A stretch of DNA of 7,588 nucleotides from Gammaproteobacteria bacterium (GTDB lineage: Bacteria; Pseudomonadota; Gammaproteobacteria; S012-40). Where the stretch lies: NCBI GenBank assembly GCA_026982215.1, contig JALSHN010000403.1, forward strand, positions 1 to 7,588, written 5' to 3'. Each line of letters starts with the position of its first letter. Positions within the stretch are counted from its first letter, which is position 1. Below are positions 1 to 6,422 of the stretch, piece by piece. The position numbers and the translations under genes were made by a program. The notes beneath the pieces are model-generated. The model was not told the DNA's origin. It did not search any database and saw only the letters and a program-made list of their open reading frames with translations.

Positions 1-474
1 GGCGGCGGCGGACCCCCCGGAGGAGCCGCCGGGCACCCGTTGTTCATCCCAGGGGTTCTTGGCCGGGCCGTAATAGCTGGTCTCGTTGGAAGACCCCATG
101 GCAAATTCGTCCATGTTGGCCTTGCCCAACATCACCATCCCGGCTGTTTTGAGGCGGGCCACCACGGTGGCGTCATAGGGGGCTGTGAAGTTGTCCAGCA
201 TGCGCGAGGCGCAGGAGGTGCGTACGCCGTCGGTGCAGAAGATGTCTTTGTGCACCAGGGGCAGGCCAGTGAGGGGGCCGGCCTCACCGCGGGCACGGCG
301 GGCGTCGGCCTCCCGGGCCTGTTCCAGGGCGGCCTCGCCGGTGACGGTGATCAGGCTGTTGAGCCGCTCGTCGAGCTTCTCGATCCGATCAAGGTAGGCA
401 CGGGTGAGTTCTTCGCTGCTGTATTCACCAGCAGCCAGGGCGCGTGCGTGTTCGGCAAGGGTCTTTTCGATCAT
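1..474 (-). CDS. gatA: Glutamyl-tRNA(Gln)/aspartyl-tRNA(Asn) amidotransferase subunit A, N-terminal part (cut by window edge)
   Basis: This is the amidase subunit of GatCAB, which releases ammonia from glutamine so that mischarged Glu-tRNA(Gln) or Asp-tRNA(Asn) can be converted to the correct aminoacyl-tRNA in the cytoplasm. The visible 158 residues begin MIEKTLAEHARAL and carry the amidase-signature features in order: the catalytic lysine in LVHKD (K76), the KANMDEFAMGSSNE block (about 118-131), and the GGSSGGSAAA loop (149-158), whose serine pair supplies the cis-serine of the Ser-cisSer-Lys triad. The nucleophilic serine, usually about 24 residues further on, lies beyond the window edge. 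The start at 474 fits the usual family N-terminus; its Shine-Dalgarno is weak. It lies 101 bp downstream of gatC on the same strand, and gatB would be expected further left. Family identity is secure; length and C-terminus cannot be seen. Confidence 0.96.
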   Translation of the reverse strand, partial: MIEKTLAEHARALAAGEYSSEELTRAYLDRIEKLDERLNSLITVTGEAALEQAREADARRARGEAGPLTGLPLVHKDIFCTDGVRTSCASRMLDNFTAPYDATVVARLKTAGMVMLGKANMDEFAMGSSNETSYYGPAKNPWDEQRVPGGSSGGSAAA

Positions 475-536
475 GGGGAAATCCGTCTGTCGTGACGAAC
501 CCGCTGTCGCGGTGTTTGTCTATAGTCAATATCGGC

Positions 537-563
537 ATGATAATTGCTGAATGAGCCTAACAA
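537..563 (-). promoter_or_regulatory. Possible promoter in the gatC-gatA spacer
   Basis: The 101-bp spacer between gatC and gatA (475-575) is AT-richer than its surroundings. Read on the minus strand it contains TTGTTA (558-563), a 15-bp gap and TATCAT (537-542), matching the sigma-70 boxes at 4/6 and 5/6. The gap is shorter than the preferred 16-18 bp. It would start transcription about 55 nt ahead of gatA. No convincing terminator or other gene is visible in the spacer. This is pattern matching only. Confidence 0.22.
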
Positions 564-575
564 AGGTACCCGGGA

Positions 576-863
576 TCATTCGATGACCTTGGGCACCAAA
601 TAGAGGCCGTTCTCCACTGCCGGGGCCAGGGCTTGGAATTTTTCCCGCTGATTGGGCTCGGTGACTTCGTCGGGGCGCAGCCGTTGGGCCAGGTCCTGGG
701 GGTGAGCCATGGGGCTGACCCCTTCGGTATCCACCGCTTGGAGCTGTTCCACCAGATGGAGGATGGCGTTGAGGTCGCCCAGGTAGGCGTCCACTTGGGC
801 GTCGTCCAGGCTCAGTCGAGCGAGATGGGCGATGTGTTGGACGTCGCTGCGATCGAGAGACAT
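576..863 (-). CDS. gatC: Glutamyl-tRNA(Gln)/aspartyl-tRNA(Asn) amidotransferase subunit C
   Basis: GatC is the small subunit that wraps around GatA and stabilises the GatCAB complex; it is not catalytic itself. The 95-residue product has the family pattern throughout: an N-terminal helix MSLDRSDVQHIAHLARL, a middle helix with the LNAILHLVEQLQAVDTEGV motif, the PMAHP turn, the LRPDEVTE segment and the C-terminal NGLYLVPKVIE tail. I chose the ATG at 863 because AGGTGA sits 8 nt ahead of it and 95 residues is the usual length. An in-frame GTG at 875 would add four residues but has no Shine-Dalgarno. It is the first gene of a leftward gatC-gatA-(gatB) set transcribed away from mreB. The 101-bp gap before gatA is longer than the near-contact spacing usual in this operon. 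Confidence 0.96.
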   Translation of the reverse strand: MSLDRSDVQHIAHLARLSLDDAQVDAYLGDLNAILHLVEQLQAVDTEGVSPMAHPQDLAQRLRPDEVTEPNQREKFQALAPAVENGLYLVPKVIE

Positions 864-997
864 GGTTTCACTCACCTATTTGGGGCGGGGCGGAAGGCGT
901 GGAAAGTTACCATAGATGCCATCTTGCCCAAACCCCTGAACAAGGGAGTACAATTCAGCGGCCCACCTTAATTTTTGCTCAAGGATAGACCATACCC
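864..997. promoter_or_regulatory. Divergent gatC / mreB intergenic promoter region
   Basis: These 134 bp separate the leftward gatC start from the rightward mreB start, so they should carry promoters for both directions. The part near mreB (about 905-980) is AT-richer than the flanking genes. The best rightward -10 box is TACAAT at 949-954. I could not find a convincing -35/-10 pair for gatC. No small ORF or RNA gene is evident. Confidence 0.6.
924..954 (+). promoter_or_regulatory. Candidate sigma-70 promoter for the mreB operon
   Basis: TTGCCC (924-929) and TACAAT (949-954) resemble -35 and -10 boxes. The 19-bp spacer is longer than the optimum, so the -10 box is better supported than the -35. 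The predicted transcript would begin near 961, leaving a leader of about 37 nt before the mreB ATG. Confidence 0.35.
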
Positions 998-2044
998 ATG
1001 TTTGGACGTCTCAGAGGTATCTTCTCAAACGATCTCTCCATCGACCTCGGCACTGCCAACACGCTGATCTATGTGCGTGGAAAGGGCATCGTCCTGGCCG
1101 AGCCTTCGGTGGTGGCCATTCGCCAGGACCGGGGCCCCGGAGGGCCGAAGGCCGTTGCTGCGGTGGGCAAGGAGGCCAAGCAGATGCTGGGCCGTACCCC
1201 GGGCAACATCACTGCCATCCGCCCACTGAAGGATGGGGTGATCGCCGACTTCACCATCACCGAGAAGATGCTGCAGCACTTTATCTTAAAGGTGCATGAG
1301 ACGCGGTTCTTCCGCCCCAGCCCACGGGTGCTCATCTGCGTGCCCTGCGGTTCCACCCAGGTGGAACGCCGCGCCATCCGGGAGTCGGCCGCCGGGGCTG
1401 GCGCCCGGGAGGTCTATCTCATCGAGGAGCCCATGGCGGCGGCCATCGGCGCCGGGATGCCCATCGGTGAGGCCTCGGGCTCCATGGTGGTGGACATCGG
1501 CGGCGGCACCACCGAGGTGGCGGTGATGTCGCTGAACGGCATCGTCTACTCCGCCTCAGTGCGCATCGGCGGGGACCGTTTCGATGAGGCGATCATCAAT
1601 TACGTACGCCGGAATTACGGCACCCTGATCGGCGATGCCACCGCCGAACGCATCAAGCAGGAAATCGGTTCGGCCTATCCCTCCGACGAGATCCGCGAGA
1701 TCGAGGTGCGTGGACGCAATCTGGCCGAGGGTGTGCCCCGCAGTTTCACCCTGAACAGCAACGAGATCCTCGAAGCCCTTCAGGAGCCCCTGGCGGGCAT
1801 CGTCTCGGCGGTGAAGTCCGCCCTGGAACAGACACCGCCGGAGCTGGGTTCGGACATCGCCGAACGGGGTATGGTGCTCACCGGCGGCGGGGCCTTGCTG
1901 CGCGATCTGGATCGCCTGCTCATGGAAGAGACCGGCCTGCCGGTGATCGTCGCCGAGGACCCGCTCACCTGTGTGGCCCGCGGTGGCGGGCGGGCCCTGG
2001 AAATGATGGACGAACACGGCGGCGAGATCTTTTCCGTCGAATAA
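998..2044 (+). CDS. mreB: Rod shape-determining actin homologue MreB
   Basis: MreB is the bacterial actin whose membrane-bound filaments orient the Rod complex during side-wall synthesis. The 348-residue product matches the usual length (347 in E. coli) and is near-identical in long stretches to the gammaproteobacterial protein as I recall it. Visible features in order: an N-terminal amphipathic membrane-binding helix (MFGRLRGIF), phosphate-1 loop DLGTANT (16-22), RTPGNI and RPLKDGVIADF, the IEEPMAAAIGAG connection (about 142-153), phosphate-2 loop DIGGGTTEV (166-174), RIGGDRFDEAI (189-199) and the adenosine motif LTGGGALLRDLDRLL (about 293-307). An AAGGA lies 12 nt ahead of the ATG, a little far but usable. 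It is the first gene of the rightward cluster. The next gene lies in the same frame 33 bp on, so the TAA at 2042-2044 is all that separates the two reading frames. Confidence 0.99.
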   Translation: MFGRLRGIFSNDLSIDLGTANTLIYVRGKGIVLAEPSVVAIRQDRGPGGPKAVAAVGKEAKQMLGRTPGNITAIRPLKDGVIADFTITEKMLQHFILKVHETRFFRPSPRVLICVPCGSTQVERRAIRESAAGAGAREVYLIEEPMAAAIGAGMPIGEASGSMVVDIGGGTTEVAVMSLNGIVYSASVRIGGDRFDEAIINYVRRNYGTLIGDATAERIKQEIGSAYPSDEIREIEVRGRNLAEGVPRSFTLNSNEILEALQEPLAGIVSAVKSALEQTPPELGSDIAERGMVLTGGGALLRDLDRLLMEETGLPVIVAEDPLTCVARGGGRALEMMDEHGGEIFSVE

Positions 2045-2045
2045 C

Positions 2046-2059
2046 GGCCGGCGGCGGCC
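2046..2059 (+). other. Small GC hairpin between mreB and mreC
   Basis: Immediately after the mreB stop, GGCCG (2046-2050) and CGGCC (2055-2059) are perfect complements around a GCGG loop. There is no following T-run, so it is not a typical intrinsic terminator. It could act as a 3'-end stabiliser or processing point, or slow ribosome access to mreC. It may also be chance in GC-rich DNA. Confidence 0.35.
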
Positions 2060-2065
2060 AATCGC

Positions 2066-2080
2066 GGGGGAGCGGCGATC
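2066..2080 (+). promoter_or_regulatory. Shine-Dalgarno and probable ATC start codon of mreC
   Basis: GGGGGAG (2066-2072) is followed after five bases by ATC (2078-2080), which begins the conserved N-terminal reading IKSLFNYSQ. No ATG, GTG or TTG occurs in this frame between the mreB stop at 2042 and the TTG at 2126. The placement of the Shine-Dalgarno sequence is what decides the start chosen for mreC. Confidence 0.55.
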
Positions 2081-2941
2081 AAGTCTCTGTTCAACTACAG
2101 CCAGGCCACGGCGCTGCGCCTGTCCTTGCTGGTGGTGCTCTCCATGGTGATGATGACCCTGGATCACCGCAGCAATTATCTGGAACAGGTGCGGGCGGCG
2201 CTCGCCACCGTGCTCTACCCCGTCCAGGCCCTGGTCCACCTTCCGTTCTCCGCCAGCAGTTGGCTTGGGGAGAATCTGGCCTCCCGCGAGGCCTTGATCG
2301 CCGAGAACACCCGACTACGCAGCCAGAATCTGGTGCTCCGGGGTCAGTTGCAGAAGCTCATCTCCCTGGAACTGGAGAACATGCGGCTGCGCAAACTGTT
2401 GGATTCATCCCAGCGGGTGGGCGAGCGGGTGCTCATCGCCGAGCTGGTAGCGGTGGACCTGGACCCCTTCACCCGCCAGGTGTTGATCAACAAGGGCAGC
2501 CTCCACGAGGTCCACCAGGGCCAACCGGTGCTGGACGCCGAAGGGGTGTTCGGTCAGGTGATCCATGTCGCCCCGCTCAACAGCACCGTGCTGCTCATCA
2601 GCGATCTCTCCCATGCCCTTCCGGTACAGGTGGCCCGCAATGGCCTGCGCGCCATCGCCGAGGGCACCGGCGACGACACCCGCCTCCAGCTGCGCCACAT
2701 CCCGATCAATGCCGATATCCGCGAGGGGGACCTGCTCATCACCTCCGGCCTGGGCGGGGTGTTTCCGCCAGGCTATCCTGTCGCCGAGGTGGCCCTGGTC
2801 CAGCCTGACAACACCCAAGCCTATGCCACGGTGGTCGCCACGCCGCTGGCGCACCTCAACCGTGCCCGCGAGGTGTTGCTGGTGTGGCCGGACGACCCCC
2901 AGGCCGGCCTGCCCGCCCCTCCCACCGGTGATACGCCATGA
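2078..2941 (+). CDS. mreC: Rod shape-determining protein MreC (probable non-canonical ATC start)
   Basis: MreC is a bitopic inner-membrane protein that assembles in the periplasm and is thought to activate PBP2-RodA. Read from 2078 it has 287 residues: a short cytoplasmic tail (IKSLFNYSQATALR), one membrane segment (about 14-32, LSLLVVLSMVMMTL), a heptad-rich coiled coil (about 66-108, including ENTRLRSQNLVLR and LENMRLRKLL), then the twin beta-barrel domain with DPFTRQVLINKGS, GVFGQV, SDLSHALPVQVARN, HIPINADIREGD and TSGLGGVFPPGYPVAEV. The tail after the domain is short, unlike the long Pro-rich tail of the E. coli protein (367 residues). A start at the first canonical codon, TTG 2126, would remove the cytoplasmic tail and half the membrane segment and has no Shine-Dalgarno, so I favour ATC 2078; CTG 2087 is an alternative. 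The stop overlaps the mreD start (ATGA). Identity is secure; the exact start is not. Confidence 0.93.
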   Translation: MKSLFNYSQATALRLSLLVVLSMVMMTLDHRSNYLEQVRAALATVLYPVQALVHLPFSASSWLGENLASREALIAENTRLRSQNLVLRGQLQKLISLELENMRLRKLLDSSQRVGERVLIAELVAVDLDPFTRQVLINKGSLHEVHQGQPVLDAEGVFGQVIHVAPLNSTVLLISDLSHALPVQVARNGLRAIAEGTGDDTRLQLRHIPINADIREGDLLITSGLGGVFPPGYPVAEVALVQPDNTQAYATVVATPLAHLNRAREVLLVWPDDPQAGLPAPPTGDTP

Positions 2942-3426
2942 AATCCAACGAACCCCGGGGCGGCAAAATCATATTCTTCAGTTTCCTGGTGGCCTTCGCC
3001 CTCGCTACCCTACCGCTGCCGGAGTGGGCCCGGCCGTTTCGCCCCGAATGGGTGGCCCTGACACTGGCCTACTGGTGCATCGCCCTGCCCAGCCGGGTCA
3101 ATGTGGGCATCGGCTGGATGGCAGGGCTGGCGGTGGATGTGCTGGAAGGCAGCCTGCTGGGACAGCACGCGCTGGCCTATGCGGTGTTCGCCTATGCCTG
3201 TATTCGCGTCCACCGCCAGCTGCGCGTCTATCCCCTGTGGCAGCAATCACTGAGTGTGTTCGTGCTGGTGATCCTGGAACAAATGCTGGTGTTCTGGATC
3301 AATGGGGTGGTGGGCCGCACCCTACCGACCTTGCTCTACTGGGCCCCAAGCCTCACCAGCGCCCTGGTGTGGCCGTGGGTGTTCATGACCCTGCGGGACG
3401 TACGCCGACGCTTCGCGGTGTCTTGA
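2938..3426 (+). CDS. mreD: Rod shape-determining membrane protein MreD
   Basis: MreD is a small polytopic inner-membrane member of the Rod complex that pairs with MreC and modulates its effect on PBP2. The 162 residues equal the E. coli length. About five or six hydrophobic segments are visible, the first at about 11-27. The family pattern appears as RPEWVALTLAYW (35-46), GIGWMAGLAVDVLEGSLLGQ (57-76, with the conserved Asp67) and the C-terminal LRDVRRRF. The ATG overlaps the mreC stop as ATGA, and GGTGA lies 6 nt ahead of it inside mreC, which points to translational coupling. The gene ends 7 bp before mrdA. MreD sequences diverge quickly, so position and topology carry part of this call. Confidence 0.95.
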   Translation: MKSNEPRGGKIIFFSFLVAFALATLPLPEWARPFRPEWVALTLAYWCIALPSRVNVGIGWMAGLAVDVLEGSLLGQHALAYAVFAYACIRVHRQLRVYPLWQQSLSVFVLVILEQMLVFWINGVVGRTLPTLLYWAPSLTSALVWPWVFMTLRDVRRRFAVS

Positions 3427-3433
3427 ATCCGTC

Positions 3434-5281
3434 ATGGAGCACCTCAAGCTCAACGATCCCCACCAGGAAACCCGGCTGTTTTCCCGCCGCCTGCTGACCG
3501 CGTTGGTCATGGTGATCGGGCTACTGGGGGTGCTCCTGGGGCGGATGGTCTATCTTCAGGTCTACAATCACCAGCATTACGCCACGCTTTCCCAGAAGAA
3601 CCGCATGAGCCTGCTGCCACTCCCACCCACCCGCGGGCTCATCTTCGATCGCCACGGCCGGGTACTGGCGGAGAACATCCCTTCGTTCACCCTGGAGCTG
3701 ATCCCGGAAAAAGTGTCCGATATGCCGGACACCTTGGCACGCCTGTCGCAGTTGATCGAGCTCAGCGAGGACGACCTGCGCCGCTTCAACGAACGTCGCC
3801 GCCACAGCTCCTCTTTCAAAGCGATACCGCTGCGTTTCCGCCTCAGCGAGACCGAAGTGGCGCGCATCGAGGCCCGCCGCCACCAGTTTCCCGGGGTCCA
3901 GGTCTCCTCGGAGCTGGTACGCCACTACCCCTTCGGCTCGTTGGCGGTCCATGCCATCGGTTATGTCGGCCAGATCAACGAGGCGGAACTGGCCCGCCTG
4001 GACACCTCCAATTACAAGGGTACCCGGCGCATCGGCAAGACGGGGGTGGAACGCTACTACGAACACCTGCTCCACGGCACGGTGGGCATGCGCCGGGTGG
4101 AGACCAACGCCCAAGGGAGGATCATCCGTACCTTGGAACGCACTCCCCCCGTGCCTGGTCGTCATCTCTACCTGACACTGGACGCCGAGGTACAGGCCGT
4201 GGCGGAGGCCGCCCTCGGAGAACAACGCGGCTCGGTGGTGGCCCTCGATCCCCTCACCGGCGAGGTACTGGCCATCACCAGCCGCCCTGGCTACGACCCC
4301 AATCCCTTCGTCACCGGCATCGACCGCGCCTCCTACCGCCGCCTGTCCACCGACCCCGACCGGCCGTTGTTCGATCGCGCCCTGCGCGGCCAATATCCTC
4401 CCGGTTCCACCATCAAACCCATTATCGGCCTGGCCGGTCTGGAGTTCGGCGAGACCACCTTCGCTCAGCGGCTGTTCTGTCGTGGCTGGTACAGCCTCAA
4501 GAACGATGATCACCGCTACCGTGACTGGAAAAAGACCGGCCACGGCCATACCGACCTCAACAAGGCCATCCGCGAATCCTGCGACGTATTCTTCTACGAC
4601 CTGGCCCTCAAGCTGGGCATCGACCGGATCTCCAGCTACCTGGGGCAGTTCGGCCTCGGCCAACGCACCGGCATCGACCTCCATGGCGAGGCCGCCGGCC
4701 TCAACCCCACCCGCAGCTGGAAACGACGCGCCAAACGCGAGCCCTGGTACCCCGGCGAGACCTTGATCACCGGCATCGGCCAAGGCTTCACCCTCACCAC
4801 ACCGTTGCAACTGGCGGTGGCCACCGCCACCCTGGCCACTTACGGCCTGCGTTTCCAACCCCACATCGCCCGGGCGCACAAAGATCCCCTGAGCGACGAG
4901 ATCCACTACATCGAACCGCAGCTGAAGGCCATCGTCCCGGTGGTGAAAAAGGCCGACTGGGACTACGTCGTCCAGGCCATGCTCGACGTGGTGCACAATC
5001 TCCACGGCACCGCCCACAAGATCAGCCGCAAGGCCCCCTACCGCATCGCCGGCAAGACCGGTACCGCCCAGGTCTTCACCATTCCCCAAGACGAAGAATA
5101 CGATGCCGAGGAGATCGAACTGCGTCTGCGCGATCATGCCCTGTTCGTCGCCTTCGCCCCGGCGGAGGATCCCCGTATCGCCGTGGCGGTGATCGTGGAG
5201 AACGGCGGTTCCGGGGGCGCCGTCGCCGCCCCCATCGCCCGGCGGGTGATGGACAGTTATCTGCTGGAGGAGAGGCCATGA
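3434..5281 (+). CDS. mrdA: Penicillin-binding protein 2, elongation-specific transpeptidase
   Basis: PBP2 crosslinks new peptidoglycan in the side wall as the partner of RodA. The 615 residues (633 in E. coli) begin with a cytoplasmic stretch ending in HQETRLFSRR, then one membrane anchor (about 20-42). The non-catalytic pedestal follows, with PPTRGLIFDRHGRVLAEN (about 64-81) and later RRIGKTGVERYYE. The transpeptidase domain carries all three active-site motifs: S325-T-I-K328 in PPGSTIKP, S382-C-D384, and K541-T-G-T544. Cys349, Asp364, His370 and Cys383 fall where the zinc ligands described for Acinetobacter PBP2 would align. The ATG at 3434 keeps the conserved N-terminus but has almost no Shine-Dalgarno, so translation probably depends on ribosomes finishing mreD 7 bp upstream. 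The stop overlaps the rodA start. The alternative name in the literature is pbpA. Confidence 0.98.
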   Translation: MEHLKLNDPHQETRLFSRRLLTALVMVIGLLGVLLGRMVYLQVYNHQHYATLSQKNRMSLLPLPPTRGLIFDRHGRVLAENIPSFTLELIPEKVSDMPDTLARLSQLIELSEDDLRRFNERRRHSSSFKAIPLRFRLSETEVARIEARRHQFPGVQVSSELVRHYPFGSLAVHAIGYVGQINEAELARLDTSNYKGTRRIGKTGVERYYEHLLHGTVGMRRVETNAQGRIIRTLERTPPVPGRHLYLTLDAEVQAVAEAALGEQRGSVVALDPLTGEVLAITSRPGYDPNPFVTGIDRASYRRLSTDPDRPLFDRALRGQYPPGSTIKPIIGLAGLEFGETTFAQRLFCRGWYSLKNDDHRYRDWKKTGHGHTDLNKAIRESCDVFFYDLALKLGIDRISSYLGQFGLGQRTGIDLHGEAAGLNPTRSWKRRAKREPWYPGETLITGIGQGFTLTTPLQLAVATATLATYGLRFQPHIARAHKDPLSDEIHYIEPQLKAIVPVVKKADWDYVVQAMLDVVHNLHGTAHKISRKAPYRIAGKTGTAQVFTIPQDEEYDAEEIELRLRDHALFVAFAPAEDPRIAVAVIVENGGSGGAVAAPIARRVMDSYLLEERP

Positions 5282-6411
5282 ACCTCGGTGCCGAGCCCTA
5301 TCCCCATCGCGGCAACGCCGGCCGTGCCTTCCGCAAGCGCCGCCTGCACATCGACTGGACCCTGCTCGCCACTCTGATCTTCCTCACCGGGGCCGGTCTG
5401 GTGATCCTCTACAGCGCCGCCGGCGGCGACTGGAGCATGATGGGGCGCCAGCTCGCCCGACTGGCGATCGCCTACGTCATCATGATCGCCGTCGCCCAGA
5501 TCTCGCCGCAGACCCTGCTCCACTGGACCCCTTGGGTCTACCTCCTCGGCCTGCTGCTGCTGGTGGCCGTCCTCCTGTTCGGCGACATCGGCAAGGGGGC
5601 GCAACGCTGGCTGGATTTGGGCATCTTCCGCTTCCAGCCCTCGGAACTGATGAAAATCATGGTGCCGATGATGGTCGCCTGGTACCTCTCCGCCAAACCC
5701 ATCCCCCCCCGGCTGCCCCACGTCCTCGTTGCCCTGGTCCTGGTGATCCTCCCCGCCGGCCTCATCGTCGTCCAGCCCGATCTGGGCACCGCCCTGCTCA
5801 TCGGCGCCGCCGGCGTGTTCGTCATCCTCCTCACCGGCATCAGCTGGCGTTATCTGGCGGCCTTCGGCCTCGCCGCCGCCGCCGCCGCCCCCCTGGCCTG
5901 GTTCTACTTCCTCCACGACTACCAGCGCCAGCGGGTACTCACCTTCCTCAACCCCGAGAGTGATCCCCTGGGCGCCGGCTATCACATCATCCAATCCAAG
6001 ATCGCCATCGGCTCCGGCGGTGTGTGGGGCAAGGGCTGGCTCAACGGCACCCAATCCCAGCTCGACTTTCTCCCCGAGCGGTCCACCGACTTCATCTTCT
6101 CGGTGTTCGCCGAAGAATTCGGCCTGGTGGGCATCCTGGTCCTCTTCACCCTTTACCTGCTGGTGATCCTCCGCGGACTCTACATCGCCCACCAAGCCCA
6201 GGACTGTTTCACCCGACTGCTGGCCGGCAGCCTGGTACTCACCTTTTTCGTTTACCTGTTCGTCAACGTCGGGATGGTCTCCGGCCTGCTGCCGGTGGTG
6301 GGCGTCCCCCTGCCCCTGGTCAGCTTCGGCGGCACCTCCATGGTGACCCTGATGGCCGGATTCGGCATCCTGATGTCCATTCACACCCACCGTCGCCTCA
6401 TCACACACTAG
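5278..6411 (+). CDS. rodA: SEDS peptidoglycan glycosyltransferase RodA
   Basis: RodA polymerises lipid II into glycan strands in the inner membrane and works as a pair with PBP2. The 377 residues (370 in E. coli) start with a basic cytoplasmic tail (AFRKRRLHIDW) and show about ten membrane segments, the first at about 27-48. SEDS landmarks in order: KGAQRWLDLG (106-115) with RFQPSEL after it, QPDLGTALL (166-174), HDYQRQRVLTFLNPESDPLGAGYH, IAIGSGGVWGKG, and FLPERSTDFIF, whose Asp271 aligns with the essential aspartate of E. coli RodA (D262). The C-terminus has GVPLPLVSFGGTS and IHTHRR. The ATG overlaps the mrdA stop as ATGA, and GGAGG (5266-5270) lies 7 nt upstream inside mrdA, so RodA and PBP2 should be made together. 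A (GCC)6 run encodes six alanines (199-204) in a membrane helix. Also called mrdB. Confidence 0.98.
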   Translation: MNLGAEPYPHRGNAGRAFRKRRLHIDWTLLATLIFLTGAGLVILYSAAGGDWSMMGRQLARLAIAYVIMIAVAQISPQTLLHWTPWVYLLGLLLLVAVLLFGDIGKGAQRWLDLGIFRFQPSELMKIMVPMMVAWYLSAKPIPPRLPHVLVALVLVILPAGLIVVQPDLGTALLIGAAGVFVILLTGISWRYLAAFGLAAAAAAPLAWFYFLHDYQRQRVLTFLNPESDPLGAGYHIIQSKIAIGSGGVWGKGWLNGTQSQLDFLPERSTDFIFSVFAEEFGLVGILVLFTLYLLVILRGLYIAHQAQDCFTRLLAGSLVLTFFVYLFVNVGMVSGLLPVVGVPLPLVSFGGTSMVTLMAGFGILMSIHTHRRLITH

Positions 6412-6422
6412 GGGAACCCACC

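Noticed and set aside
40..495. Plus-strand open frame of 151 codons over gatA
   Set aside because: The minus-strand reading contains the amidase signature with K76 and GGSSGGS. The plus frame is its Gly/His-rich mirror.
501..512. CCGC-TGTC-GCGG stem in the gatC-gatA spacer as a terminator
   Set aside because: Only four base pairs and no T-run on either strand; too weak to call.
864..875. GTG at 875 as the gatC start
   Set aside because: It lacks a Shine-Dalgarno, while ATG 863 has AGGTGA 8 nt upstream and gives the usual 95-residue length.
933..946. CCCT/AGGG dyad near the mreB promoter as an operator
   Set aside because: Four-base arms only, readily expected by chance in this composition.
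1556..2239. A 227-codon antisense frame across mreB and mreC
   Set aside because: It covers conserved MreB coding sequence and the mreC start, and shows no domain or ribosome binding site of its own.
3521..5137. A 538-codon open frame antisense to mrdA
   Set aside because: It mirrors a clearly real PBP2 gene. Long antisense open frames are common in GC-rich genes with strong third-position GC, and the product resembles no family I know.
6024..6422. Upstream extension of the mltB reading frame back into rodA
   Set aside because: The frame happens to be open, but the extension is low-complexity Pro/Arg/His sequence overlapping rodA. The ATG at 6423 has a Shine-Dalgarno and begins a clean signal peptide.
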